This document shows positions 42,717 through 51,114 of a stretch of 64,000 bases of DNA, one piece after another. Positions within the stretch are counted from its first letter, which is position 1; each line of letters starts with the position of its first letter. The position numbers and the translations under genes were made by a program. The notes below the pieces were generated by a model. That model worked only from the letters and a program-made list of their open reading frames with translations, did not search any database and was not told where the DNA came from. Origin of the DNA: Leptofilum sp965223525 (GTDB lineage Bacteria > Chloroflexota > Anaerolineae > Promineifilales > Promineifilaceae); contig NZ_CBDCWX010000005.1 of assembly GCF_965223525.1 (NCBI RefSeq), positions 1,178,001 through 1,242,000 of the forward strand. Direction: 5' to 3'.

Positions 42717-43643
42717 ATGTTAACTTTTAGAGATGATTCAGTAACGGCCGTTATCCTCGGCAATATGCAAGATGCAGGGTTGCCCCACGCAGGCTGTACC
42801 TGTGCCCGGTGTACGGCCGCTTTCCAGAATCCAGCGCAGGTGCAGTATGCGGCTTGTTTGGCGGTTGTAGATACGAGGAAAAAGCGGAACACAGAGTTAC
42901 ACGGAGGAGGCACAGAGGGGCACAGAGAGAGGGCAAGCGTTTATTTGGTGGATGCGACGCCGGATATTAAGTTTCAGATGAACTTGCTGGCGGGGGTGTT
43001 GGGCGAGCATCCCCAGCGGCGCAATCGGCTGCGCCAGCCAGACGGCGTTTTTCTGACGCACGCTCACATGGGGCACATTGGCGGTCTGCCGCAGTTGAGC
43101 AAGGAAGCAATGTTTGTCAACGGGCTGCCGCTCTACGCGACACCCGCCTTGTGTGAACTCATTGAGCAAACCAGATTGTGGTCGCCGCTGGTAGCAGAGC
43201 TAGATTTTCGACCCATGCCCAGCGGGGCGTCGGTGGATTTGGGAGATGGATTGGTAGTCACGGCCGTTCCCGTACCGCATCGGGATGAGTGGGGGGTAGG
43301 TACAGTGGCGTATCACATCCAGGGGTCAAACCAATCGCTACTCTACCTGCCAGACATTGATTCTTGGGATGAGTGGCCGGAAGCCGAAGCCACGTTGAGC
43401 AGCGTAGATGTGGCTTTAGTGGATGCCAGCTTTTACAGTCGAGAGGAGCTTGGCGGTCGTGCCCCCGTTGCCCACCCGCTTGTTACAGACACCATTTCCC
43501 GCTTCACCCATCTAGCAGACAGAATGGTTTTGACGCACCTGAATCATACAAATATGATTTTGGACGTGGGGAGTGTGGCAGAAACGGCCGTACACCAAGC
43601 CAATTTCCGCATTGCCCAAACCGGCGACCAGTTTATTTTATAA
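42717..43643 (+). CDS. PqqB-like metallo-beta-lactamase-fold hydrolase
   Basis: 308 residues. An N-terminal AVILGNMQDAGLPHAGCTCARC gives four Cys-like ligand positions as in PqqB-type proteins; zinc site HAHMGHIGG; then PVPHRDEWGVGTVAYHI, YLPDIDSWDEW (Asp bridging) and LTHLNHTN. A 36-base-plus insertion (residues ~54-75, RKKRNTELHGGGTEGHRERA) is made of the dispersed CACAGAG repeat read in frame, and disrupts a usually short loop. The family is involved in oxidising or hydrolysing cofactor precursors, but other members are generic hydrolases. No other PQQ gene is nearby, so assign only as MBL fold. Confidence 0.8.
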   Translation: MLTFRDDSVTAVILGNMQDAGLPHAGCTCARCTAAFQNPAQVQYAACLAVVDTRKKRNTELHGGGTEGHRERASVYLVDATPDIKFQMNLLAGVLGEHPQRRNRLRQPDGVFLTHAHMGHIGGLPQLSKEAMFVNGLPLYATPALCELIEQTRLWSPLVAELDFRPMPSGASVDLGDGLVVTAVPVPHRDEWGVGTVAYHIQGSNQSLLYLPDIDSWDEWPEAEATLSSVDVALVDASFYSREELGGRAPVAHPLVTDTISRFTHLADRMVLTHLNHTNMILDVGSVAETAVHQANFRIAQTGDQFIL

Positions 43644-43659
43644 TCACCATTCTGGTAGG

Positions 43660-43721
43660 GGCGAGGCAGTTGGGAATCATCCATGCTAAGCAAAACCAAT
43701 ATGTCTTCCAACTGCCTCGCC
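43660..43721 (+). terminator. GAGGCAGTTGG hairpin before crcB
   Basis: GGCGAGGCAGTTGG (43660-43673) pairs perfectly with 43708-43721. Third member of the GAGGCA family, here between two genes on the same strand. Confidence 0.6.
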
Positions 43722-43743
43722 TCCTTCTTCAAAGGAAAACAAT

Positions 43744-44127
43744 TTGCAAATTCTAGTCATCGCCCTCGGCGGCGCAGTTGGTGCCGTGCTGCGGTATTTG
43801 GTTTCATTGCTAGTCATCCATTTTGCTGGCGATAGCTGGCCTTACGGCACGCTGGTTGTCAACCTACTCGGCTGCTTTTTAATTGGCTTTCTGTGGCAGC
43901 TATTCGATACGGTTACCTATACGCACAACACCCGCTTGCTTGTCTTCACTGGCGGGCTTGGCGCCTTTACCACATTTTCCACCTTCGGCCTGGAAAGCCT
44001 GACGCTGCTGCAAGCCGGGCGCAGCCGAGACGGGATGCTCTATTTAGCCTCTAGCAATCTCGGGGGCTTGCTTTGCGTTTGGTTAGGATTTGTGGTTTCG
44101 CGCACCGTGCTGGCTCAATTGCGCTGA
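43744..44127 (+). CDS. crcB: Fluoride ion channel CrcB/Fluc
   Basis: 127 residues with four hydrophobic helices. The conserved GGAVGAVLRYLVS at the N-terminus, YGTLVVNLLGCFLIG, and the pore motif GGLGAFTTFSTFGLE are all present. Fluc channels dimerise to export fluoride. TTG is the start, with AAAGGAAA upstream; no ATG exists near it. No fluoride riboswitch (the conserved GGNGAUGG and pseudoknot motif) is visible in the 100 bases before it. Single copy, so homodimer expected. Confidence 0.92.
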   Translation: MQILVIALGGAVGAVLRYLVSLLVIHFAGDSWPYGTLVVNLLGCFLIGFLWQLFDTVTYTHNTRLLVFTGGLGAFTTFSTFGLESLTLLQAGRSRDGMLYLASSNLGGLLCVWLGFVVSRTVLAQLR

Positions 44128-44184
44128 TGCGTTTGATGCTTGTCACGTAACCCCGCGTCATTGCTCACCTTTAACTATTTCGGC

Positions 44185-44213
44185 ATGAAAATGGTTGGTC
44201 ATGCACGTATAAT
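44185..44213 (+). promoter_or_regulatory. Promoter of pgk
   Basis: ATGAAA (44185-44190), 17 bases, TATAAT (44208-44213). The leader would be ~112 bases and contains TTAGTGG-style inverted words ending at a GAGGT ribosome-binding site. Confidence 0.45.
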
Positions 44214-44331
44214 GATGGGCGGAAGTTGAAAGAAATCGACTGATACACAAATTGTAAATAATGACGGTTAGCGATCATAGTCACCAACGAGACACTAACC
44301 ACCAACGACTAGCTACGAACTTGAGGTCAAA

Positions 44332-45546
44332 ATGAATAAAAAAACTGTTCGAGATATTGATGTAAATGGAAAAAAAGTGCTGGTGCGCGTTGACTTTAAC
44401 GTGCCGTTGAGCAGCAAAGACCCCAACGATGACATCACCGTAACCGACGATACCCGCATTCGGGCGGCAATGCCCACCATTGCCCATCTGCTGGAAAATG
44501 GTGCTGCGCTCATTTTATGTTCCCATTTGGGACGGCCGTCTTCCCCCGCAGACACCCAATTTAGCATGACTCCCGTGGCGGCTCGCCTGAGTGAACTGCT
44601 GGAACGCCCCGTGCAAACGGCCGCAAATGTCGTTGGGGCGGACGTGACCGCTGCGGCTGCTAATTTACAGCCTGGCGACGTGCTGCTGCTGGAAAACACG
44701 CGCTTCCACGCGGGCGAGAAGAAAAACAATGCTGAATTGGCACAGCAGCTAGCCAATCTGGCAGATTTGTACGTGAATGATGCCTTTGGCTCGGCACACC
44801 GCGCTCATGCCAGCACAGAAGGCGTGGGCAAAGCCATTCAAGCGAAAGGCGGTACGGCCGTTGCGGGCTTTTTGATGGAGAAAGAGTTGCAGGCATTGGG
44901 AACGGCCGTATCCAATCCACCACACCCCTACGTGGCCATCATGGGCGGGGCCAAAATCTCTGACAAAATCAAGCTCATCGAAAACCTGCTAGACACCGCC
45001 GACAAAATTTTGATCGGCGGCGGCATGGCCAATACCTTCATCCGGGCACAGGGGCATGAAACTGGCACCTCGCTGGTGGAAGCCGATGCGCTACCTGAAG
45101 CCGAGCGGCTGCTGGGCAAAGCAGGCGACCGTCTGGTGCTGCCTGTTGATTTTGTCGTGACCGACAAATTTGATGCCGACGCAGCAGCCGAAACCGTTGC
45201 CGCCGATGGCATCCCTGCCGATAAAATGGCGCTAGACATCGGCTCCAAATCGCTGGAAAAGTTTAAGCAGGCGCTACAAGGGGCCAAAATGGTGGTTTGG
45301 AACGGGCCAATGGGCGTGTTTGAGTTCCCGCGCTTTGCCGTTGGCACCAATCAGTTAGCGCAATTGCTGGCGGCGCAAGTAGAAGATGGTACGGAAGTGA
45401 TTATTGGGGGTGGGGATTCGGCTGCGGCCGTTACCAAAGCGGGGCTTGCTAGCAAAATGAGCCACATTAGCACGGGCGGCGGGGCGAGCCTGGAACTGTT
45501 GGAGGGCAAAACGCTGCCCGGCATTGCCGCTCTGGACGATAAATAG
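44332..45546 (+). CDS. pgk: Phosphoglycerate kinase
   Basis: 404 residues. Transfers phosphate from 1,3-bisphosphoglycerate to ADP in glycolysis. N-terminal KKVLVRVDFNVPL, LLENTRFH, ADLYVNDAFGSAHRAHAST, the nucleotide loop ILIGGGMANTF, NGPMGVFE, and the Gly-rich VIIGGGDSAAAV with SHISTGGGASLELLEGK are all intact. Length is standard. The first ~110 residues match family reference features such as RPSSPADTQFSMTPVAARL. It stands alone with no gap or tpi neighbours. It has several ACGGCCGT sites (44.53, 44.62 [-C], 44.85 and 44.90 kb). Confidence 0.98.
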   Translation: MNKKTVRDIDVNGKKVLVRVDFNVPLSSKDPNDDITVTDDTRIRAAMPTIAHLLENGAALILCSHLGRPSSPADTQFSMTPVAARLSELLERPVQTAANVVGADVTAAAANLQPGDVLLLENTRFHAGEKKNNAELAQQLANLADLYVNDAFGSAHRAHASTEGVGKAIQAKGGTAVAGFLMEKELQALGTAVSNPPHPYVAIMGGAKISDKIKLIENLLDTADKILIGGGMANTFIRAQGHETGTSLVEADALPEAERLLGKAGDRLVLPVDFVVTDKFDADAAAETVAADGIPADKMALDIGSKSLEKFKQALQGAKMVVWNGPMGVFEFPRFAVGTNQLAQLLAAQVEDGTEVIIGGGDSAAAVTKAGLASKMSHISTGGGASLELLEGKTLPGIAALDDK

Positions 45547-45567
45547 TTTTTTACCCTAGAGAGCGTG

Positions 45568-45620
45568 GAGGACGCAGCGGCTTTTCTAAAAACTCCGCGT
45601 CCTTTGCGTCCTCTGCGGTA
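45568..45620. repeat. Shared 3' hairpin of CGTCCTCTGCGG type
   Basis: GAGGACGCAGCGG...CCGCGTCCTTTGCGTCCTC forms an inverted repeat between pgk and the convergent small gene. The words resemble the purine-rich insertion in the NB-ARC gene (39.83 kb). Confidence 0.5.
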
Positions 45621-45622
45621 AA

Positions 45623-46030
45623 TTATTCTTCTTGCGAGGGTTCTTTGGGGGTAAACCGCTCTGCCAGTTTGCTCAATTGTGTGCTGAGCCAGCGCAACCC
45701 TTTGGCAGTGCCCTGTTTGGCCTCGTGCTGCCAATCTGTTTCCCGAATTTTGGTTTTGATCGCTTCGGTTTGTTGGCGGGCTTGCTCTTCTGCCGCTTTT
45801 ACCATACGTTCTTGCACGACTTGTTGGCTTTTAGCGGCAACGGCCGTTGCCCCCCGTTTCACCCCGCGCGTGGCCTTTTTGCGTAGTTCACTGTCCCAAG
45901 CCTTTTTGGCTGCGTTGGCCGCTTGGGTTTTAACTGCATCTGCCGTGTTGGGTTGGGGCTGTTCCGGTACAAAAGGCGTTTCTTCCTCAACTGGAACTTC
46001 AATTTTTAGATAACCGTTCTCTTCACTCAT
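45623..46030 (-). CDS. Small Ala/Lys-rich helical protein
   Basis: 135 residues starting MSEENGYLKIEVPVEEE. It is highly charged and Ala-rich (NTADAVKTQAANAAKKAWDSELRKKATRGVKRGATAVAAKSQQVV), predicting long helices or a coiled coil, reminiscent of late-embryogenesis or phasin-like proteins. No family is recognised. ATG 46030 is chosen; a longer frame exists to 46078. It is between pgk and the histidine kinase gene but on the opposite strand to pgk. Confidence 0.55.
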   Translation of the reverse strand: MSEENGYLKIEVPVEEETPFVPEQPQPNTADAVKTQAANAAKKAWDSELRKKATRGVKRGATAVAAKSQQVVQERMVKAAEEQARQQTEAIKTKIRETDWQHEAKQGTAKGLRWLSTQLSKLAERFTPKEPSQEE

Positions 46031-46208
46031 TGGGTTTGCCTCGATTCTTGTGGAGAATTCAAGTAAAGATTGGACCATTTTGAGATTTCAGCCAAGTACA
46101 AAGGGTAATGAAAATGGTTCAATCTTAAATTGTCTGCTCAATTCATGCGCCACCTTGTGCAGCGCATGTTTGTCTCTACGTGAGAATGAGGGCTTTGTTG
46201 CAGGAAAT

Positions 46209-47396
46209 CTACTTGCGAGGGAGGCAAAGCGAAAATGTGCTGCCCAGGCCAGGGGTGCTGTTGATGTGGATACGGCCGTTATGCCGATCCATCACAAATT
46301 TGGCAATCGTTAAACCAATGCCCAGCCCAGGGTACAGCGTCGGCGCGCTTTCCTCTTTTTCCAGGCGGAAAAATGGTTCAAATAGCCGTTTTTGGTCGGC
46401 CAGGGCAATGCCAATTCCCTCATCCGCCACGGCAATGGCCACCTCACCTGCTTCTGGGCAAGAAACGCGAATAGCCACTGGTGCTTCCGCCGGCGAATAT
46501 TTGAACGCATTTTCGATCAGCGCCCGCAGCGCCAGCGTCAGGCCACGCCGGTCAGCATACACCTTTGGCACCTCAGGCTGAATATCAATGGTGACGGGGG
46601 AAGCGTGATCGTTTAATACGCTGCGGGCCGCATTAAGTGATTCGATGAGTACATCCGCCACTTCCAAATATTCAAATGATGGCTTTTGCGGGTGCATCTC
46701 GTACAAAATGAGCAGGTCGTTGGTGTGGCCAACCATCTTGTTAACATTGCGCGTAATGGAATCCAGCGCCATTTGCAGCGAATCTCCTTTCATCGCACCG
46801 CCGTTGATCAAGCCCAAATAACCTTTGATGGACGTGAGCGGCGTACGCAGTTCGTGAGAGAGCGTGGCGATAAATTGGGTTCGCAGTTCCTCCTGCTCTT
46901 CCAATTCTGAGTATGTTTTCCGCAAGGCGGCATTTTTCACGTTTAGCTCGTTGATGACGGCGCGGTCTGTACGGCGAATGTGGCCGATGATTTGCCGCAG
47001 CAGGGTACGCAGCAGGCTGGGGTTGGATTGGGCAATCGCCATGAAATCTTCTTCTTCAATGGAAAGCACTCGGCATAGCTGGCGGGTGCGAATGGTGGCC
47101 ATGCGGGTGGTTTCACCCAAAAAGGCCATCTCGCCAAAGTAACTGCCAGAGCCAATGCTGTCTACCAGAATTTCCTGGTTGTCGTCAGCATGGACGATGA
47201 TATCCACCTCTCCCTCAGCCAAAATGTAGAGGGTGGTGCCTTCTTCGCCTTCTTTGCAGATGTTGGTGCGGGCAGGGTAGGTTTCGTAAACGGCCGCTTG
47301 GCTCAATGTTTTTATGTTGTTGCGGCTCAAATCGGGGAATGCGGTTTGCAGCAAATCCAGCGTTGCTTCATCTGTTTTTAGCGCGGTTGCGGTCAT
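46209..47396 (-). CDS. Histidine kinase with N-terminal cyclic-nucleotide-binding domain
   Basis: 396 residues. Residues ~10-130 are a cNMP-binding fold (EGEEGTTLYILAEGEVDIIVH, then GSGSYFGEMAFLGETTRMATIRT), a short helix, HisKA with phospho-acceptor FIATLSHELRTPLTSIKGYL (~ residue 197), and HATPase: N-box ALIENAFKYSPA, G1 VADEGIGIAL and G2 GLGIGLTIAKFVMDRH. No transmembrane segment, so cytosolic. No response regulator is next to it (orphan). The conserved phosphate-binding Arg of cAMP receptors (R-x-A) is approximated by TTRMAT. ATG 47396 with GGTGA upstream is preferred over TTG 47432. Confidence 0.87.
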   Translation of the reverse strand: MTATALKTDEATLDLLQTAFPDLSRNNIKTLSQAAVYETYPARTNICKEGEEGTTLYILAEGEVDIIVHADDNQEILVDSIGSGSYFGEMAFLGETTRMATIRTRQLCRVLSIEEEDFMAIAQSNPSLLRTLLRQIIGHIRRTDRAVINELNVKNAALRKTYSELEEQEELRTQFIATLSHELRTPLTSIKGYLGLINGGAMKGDSLQMALDSITRNVNKMVGHTNDLLILYEMHPQKPSFEYLEVADVLIESLNAARSVLNDHASPVTIDIQPEVPKVYADRRGLTLALRALIENAFKYSPAEAPVAIRVSCPEAGEVAIAVADEGIGIALADQKRLFEPFFRLEKEESAPTLYPGLGIGLTIAKFVMDRHNGRIHINSTPGLGSTFSLCLPRK

Positions 47397-47440
47397 TTTT
47401 TCACCATCAAAATAGAAGCCAGTTGTTGACAATCAGTTGC

Positions 47441-47449
47441 ATTCTAGCA
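47441..47449 (-). promoter_or_regulatory. Extended -10 box upstream of the histidine kinase
   Basis: On the minus strand, TGcTAGAAT, the same element as upstream of the first gene in the window; the leader would be about 38 bases. Confidence 0.4.
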
Positions 47450-47589
47450 TGGGGTTGGACGAGCAAAACGGAATTTTTACGGGCTCTTCACTGGAAACGG
47501 CCGTTTTTAACAGGATTTTCTTCCTAATCATTTATTGAGCAACTATTCACGCGGCTTGCATGGTCACGCCCTGGGTGAAACCTATACTT

Positions 47590-47698
47590 GTAAAAGTGGG
47601 AAAGACGTTTGAACTAAGCTGTGCCGTTTCTCCCGCTATTACTTACGTAAATCACAATTTCGCGGCTCATTTTCATCAAAATGCCTCTTGTGATTTAC
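47590..47698 (+). repeat. Two-hairpin dispersed element, copy C
   Basis: GTAAAAGTGGGA / TCCCGCTATTAC (47590-47601, 47631-47642) followed by GTAAATCACAA / TTGTGATTTAC (47647-47657, 47688-47698). Same order and spacing as copies A and B. Located 50 bases upstream of the kinase promoter. Confidence 0.75.
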
Positions 47699-47747
47699 AA
47701 AAGATGAGAAAATCGCCCAAAAACGCGCCTAACATGACCATTGGCGA

Positions 47748-47776
47748 TTGATTTAGCGAATTCACAAACCCATAAT
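47748..47776 (+). promoter_or_regulatory. Promoter of the first kinase gene
   Basis: TTGATT (47748-47753), 17 bases, CATAAT (47771-47776). ATG 25 bases further at 47801. Confidence 0.6.
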
Positions 47777-47800
47777 GCGAAAAATTTGCCCGAACGAAAC

Positions 47801-50800
47801 ATGAACACCTACGTTGGTCAGCAGTTGGAACAGTACAAGATTGAAGCACACATTGGCAACGGCAGCAGCGGCGCAGTTTACCGCGCCACCGACCTCAATT
47901 TAGAGCGGCAGGTTGCGCTGAAGCTGCTCAAGCCCAGCCTCTCGAAGCATCCCGCCCGCCAGCAGCAAATCCTAAAAGCGGCGCAGGCGGCATCTCGCCT
48001 TACCCATCCGGCCATTGTGCCGCTGTACAACTTTGGTCAGCAAGACGGCCAGCTTTACCTGGTGACGGCATATGCAGACGGCATCAGCCTGGAGCGGGTG
48101 CTGGGGCTGCTGGCACAGGGTGAGCGCGTGCTGCGGCTGGACGAAACGCTGCATATCATCGCCCAAATTGCGGATGGGCTGGGGTATGCTCACCAATCCG
48201 GGGTGCTGCACGGCGACCTGAAGCCAGGGAATATTTTGGTCAAGCCATTGGAACGGCCGTTACGCACCGGAGACCCCTCCCTCAAAGCCATGCTAACCGA
48301 CTTCGGCCTCTCGCCCATCCCCAGCTCCGGCATTCCCGATGGCCTAACGCCAGAAATGGCCCGTCCCCTGCGCCGCTTTGTGCCCTACCTGGCTCCAGAG
48401 CGACAGGCTGGACAAGCTGTGGACGGCCGGGCCGATATTTACAGCCTCGGTGTGGTGCTGTACCAGCTCATCGCTGGAGAGCTGCCAAACCACCAGAAAT
48501 CGCTGCGTGAATTGCAGCCCGGATTGCCTCATGAAATAGCAAATATTGTGGACAAAGCCACCGCCTACGCATTGGCAGACCGCTACCAAATGGCGGAGCA
48601 AATGGGAGATGAACTGCGCCAAGCCGCCAGCCGCCTTACCGCTGCCGACACGATGCTGTTTGCCCCGCAAGCCACCGTCGTAGACATTCGCACGCTCATC
48701 GAGGAAAACAAGCATGCCCCGCCCGTGCGCCCGCCGTTGGCCACTTTGGAAGAAACGGCCGTGCGCCCCCAACCTCCTCCCGCGCAGCCACCAGCCAGCG
48801 TTGATGAAGAGGCAACCCCCTCCCTACTGTTGCCAGAGGGGAGCGCGCCGCCACAAAAAAATGGACAATCGGCCCCATCCAGCAGCTTGCTGCACACCTC
48901 ACCACCTCCCGCCATTGGCGACCAAATTGTGATTACGGGGCAGGGGCGTGCGCCGCGCCACTTCAGCATGAACAAAGACCAGATCACCGTTGGCCGTGCC
49001 CCGGATAACGATATTGTTTTCTCTTCGCTGGATGTGTCCCGCCGCCACGCCCGGTTGGAAAAAGTAGCCGGCGGCTGGCGCATTGTGGATGTGGAGAGTC
49101 GGGGCGGGACGTTTTACAACGGCCGTAAACTCCCACCCCAGCAGCCAACCCTGTGGCAACCGGGAGAGAAGCTGCAAATTGGCCCTTACTTTTTGCAATG
49201 GCAGCTCGCTGGCGAGGCTCCCGTAAACCCAGCCAGCCAAACGCCTGTGGAACCTGTCACTGAGCTGTTCCAGCTTTCGGCCGAGGGCAGCCAGGTGCAG
49301 GCTAGCCACAGCAATTTTAGCGTAGCGCTGAACCCTACCCAGGCAACCCTGGCTCCTGGCAATGAGGCGCATTTGCAAATTGATTTGTTTAACCAAAGCA
49401 GCCAGGTGCTGGTTGTAAAAATTAGCCTGACCGGTTTGCCAGAGGTGGCGACGTTGGCCCAAGATACCGTTTCTATGACGCCGGGGGCGCGGGCGACGGT
49501 GCCGCTGACGCTGCAGCTGCCGCCGAGTGAGCAGCCGCTGCTGGCGGGGCAGCATCCGTTTCAGCTTTTGCTACGTGCCGATGGCCCCCCGGTGGAAACG
49601 GCCGTGCTGCAAGGGCAGCTTACCATTTTGCCAGAAGAGCAGTTTGAACTCAGCATGTGGCCGGCTCATGTGGAAGCGGGCGGCACCTGCCGCGTGATGG
49701 TGCGGAACGACGGCAACGTGAACAGTACGGTACAGCTTACTGCACAAGACCCGGCAGGCAAGCTGCAATTTTTTGGCGATGAGCAGTCGCTCACGCTGGA
49801 ACCGGGCAGCACCGGGACAACGGCTTACCGCATTACGTATCGCAAGAAACGGCCGTTATTCGGCCGTGTCCAGCAGATTCCCTTTGATGTAGAGCTTCGC
49901 ACCGCTAATGGCCTGCGCCAAAACAAGCTGGGTCATCTGGAACTGCGACCCCGCTTCCCTGCCTGGGTGCTGCCACTCATCCAACTGCTCATGGTGTTGC
50001 TGCTCATTGCCGTGGTGCTCAACTCCGTCTTGGGCAACCGCGGGAATCCGGTTGAAAATTTGCCCGTCTCTACGCCTGTGCTGGGTGAAGGCACAGATGA
50101 GGTTCCGCCGCTCACTGCCGCCCAGCTTGAGGGAGATGATGATGGCGATGGCCTCAATGGGGAGCAAGAACTCATCATTGGCTCGGATCCATTCAAGGAA
50201 GACAGCGATGGCGATGGCCTGCTGGACGGGGAAGAGGTTAACACGCACGGCACTGACCCGCTGCTGCTGGATACAGACGGGGATGGGCTGATGGATTCCA
50301 TTGAGATTGAGGAACACAACACCAACCCCACCCTGGCCGACACCGACCTCGATGGTTTGTCTGATGGGGTGGAGGTCATTGACGGTACCGATCCGCTTCG
50401 CTTCCCCACGCTCATCCCACCGGTCACGCTGGAACCAACCGAAAAAGAGGTTACGGTTGCGCTCCCTTTATTGCCGGACGACTCCGGCTGGCTCACCGAC
50501 GGGGGTGAGGTGAACACGGGTGGTGAGGCGTTGCCCCAAGCAGGGGATTTGGCGGATGGAACGGCCGTGCGCGGCGTTCTCACCTTCTCTTTGGCAGAAA
50601 TTCCCCCCGATGCCTTTGTCCGCACCGCCTTTTTGCACTTTAGCGATGATGCTGCTTTGGACGGACGGCCGTTTGATGCCCTCGGCTGCCTGCAAATTGA
50701 AGCGGTTGAACTAACGCCGCCGCTGGACAACAGCGTTTATGATGCGCTTGGTTTTTTTCTCGCCTGCGAATTTGAATCCCCTGGCACTTTAGATGTCTCT

Positions 50801-50947
50801 TTTGACGTAGAAGATGCGCTGGTGCAGGGGCAAACCCTATTTTCCCTCCTCCTCAAGTTTGAAACAGAAAGCAATGGGGACGCCGTTGCCGATCTGTACA
50901 CCATCCGTACAGTACCTACCCTCGAACTGACGTATCTTTTGCCCTAG
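47801..50947 (+). CDS. Transmembrane Ser/Thr kinase with FHA and Ca-binding repeats (I)
   Basis: 1,048 residues. Kinase domain at ~1-290: IGNGSSGAVYRATD, VALKLL (Lys ~41), catalytic loop HGDLKPGN (Arg of HRD replaced by Gly, ~ residue 136), DFGLS. FHA domain at ~370-470 (DQITVGRAPDNDIVFSSLDVSRRHARLEKV and GGTFYNGRK). Two Ig-like domains follow on the cytosolic side, a single helix (~720-745, VLPLIQLLMVLLLIAVVL), then an outer DxDxDG repeat region (DDDGDGLNGEQELIIGSD, DSDGDGLLDGEE, DTDGDGLMDS) at ~777-866, and a C-terminal beta domain. Paralogue of the next gene. An environmental sensor, with Ca-stabilised outer region, is likely. Confidence 0.85.
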   Translation: MNTYVGQQLEQYKIEAHIGNGSSGAVYRATDLNLERQVALKLLKPSLSKHPARQQQILKAAQAASRLTHPAIVPLYNFGQQDGQLYLVTAYADGISLERVLGLLAQGERVLRLDETLHIIAQIADGLGYAHQSGVLHGDLKPGNILVKPLERPLRTGDPSLKAMLTDFGLSPIPSSGIPDGLTPEMARPLRRFVPYLAPERQAGQAVDGRADIYSLGVVLYQLIAGELPNHQKSLRELQPGLPHEIANIVDKATAYALADRYQMAEQMGDELRQAASRLTAADTMLFAPQATVVDIRTLIEENKHAPPVRPPLATLEETAVRPQPPPAQPPASVDEEATPSLLLPEGSAPPQKNGQSAPSSSLLHTSPPPAIGDQIVITGQGRAPRHFSMNKDQITVGRAPDNDIVFSSLDVSRRHARLEKVAGGWRIVDVESRGGTFYNGRKLPPQQPTLWQPGEKLQIGPYFLQWQLAGEAPVNPASQTPVEPVTELFQLSAEGSQVQASHSNFSVALNPTQATLAPGNEAHLQIDLFNQSSQVLVVKISLTGLPEVATLAQDTVSMTPGARATVPLTLQLPPSEQPLLAGQHPFQLLLRADGPPVETAVLQGQLTILPEEQFELSMWPAHVEAGGTCRVMVRNDGNVNSTVQLTAQDPAGKLQFFGDEQSLTLEPGSTGTTAYRITYRKKRPLFGRVQQIPFDVELRTANGLRQNKLGHLELRPRFPAWVLPLIQLLMVLLLIAVVLNSVLGNRGNPVENLPVSTPVLGEGTDEVPPLTAAQLEGDDDGDGLNGEQELIIGSDPFKEDSDGDGLLDGEEVNTHGTDPLLLDTDGDGLMDSIEIEEHNTNPTLADTDLDGLSDGVEVIDGTDPLRFPTLIPPVTLEPTEKEVTVALPLLPDDSGWLTDGGEVNTGGEALPQAGDLADGTAVRGVLTFSLAEIPPDAFVRTAFLHFSDDAALDGRPFDALGCLQIEAVELTPPLDNSVYDALGFFLACEFESPGTLDVSFDVEDALVQGQTLFSLLLKFETESNGDAVADLYTIRTVPTLELTYLLP

Positions 50948-50960
50948 TTTTTGGTTTACC

Positions 50961-51059
50961 CTCGTTCCCACGTTCTACGTGGGAATGCTTGTAACGCTCT
51001 GCGTTCCATACGACGCGGAGCATCGGGTCAGATCATTCCACGCGGAGCGTGGAACGAGG
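50961..51059. repeat. CTCGTTCCCACG-type intergenic repeat
   Basis: CTCGTTCC ... GGAACGAG bound the element; inside, CCCACGT-tct-ACGTGGG and TTCCACGCGGAGCGTGGAA form two hairpins. This family is widespread in unrelated bacteria. It ends just before the promoter of the second kinase. Confidence 0.75.
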
Positions 51060-51076
51060 AGATGTAACCAAATTTA

Positions 51077-51106
51077 TTGACACAACCCGCCTTTGTGACG
51101 GATACT
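51077..51106 (+). promoter_or_regulatory. Leaderless-type promoter of the second kinase
   Basis: TTGACA (51077-51082), 18 bases, GATACT (51101-51106); the ATG at 51115 follows the -10 by eight bases, so the message is expected to be nearly leaderless. Confidence 0.5.
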
Positions 51107-51114
51107 CACGCATT

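Noticed and set aside
43644..43743. Fluoride riboswitch before crcB
   Set aside because: The conserved GGNGAUGG and pseudoknot signature is absent; the hairpin present belongs to the GAGGCA repeat family.
50130..50400. Short tandem nucleotide repeats
   Set aside because: Explained by DxDxDG calcium-binding protein repeats; the same applies to 53330-53640.
49933..50730. Minus-strand 265-codon Ser-rich frame opposite the first kinase
   Set aside because: Low-complexity antisense of the DxDxDG coding region; no start signals.
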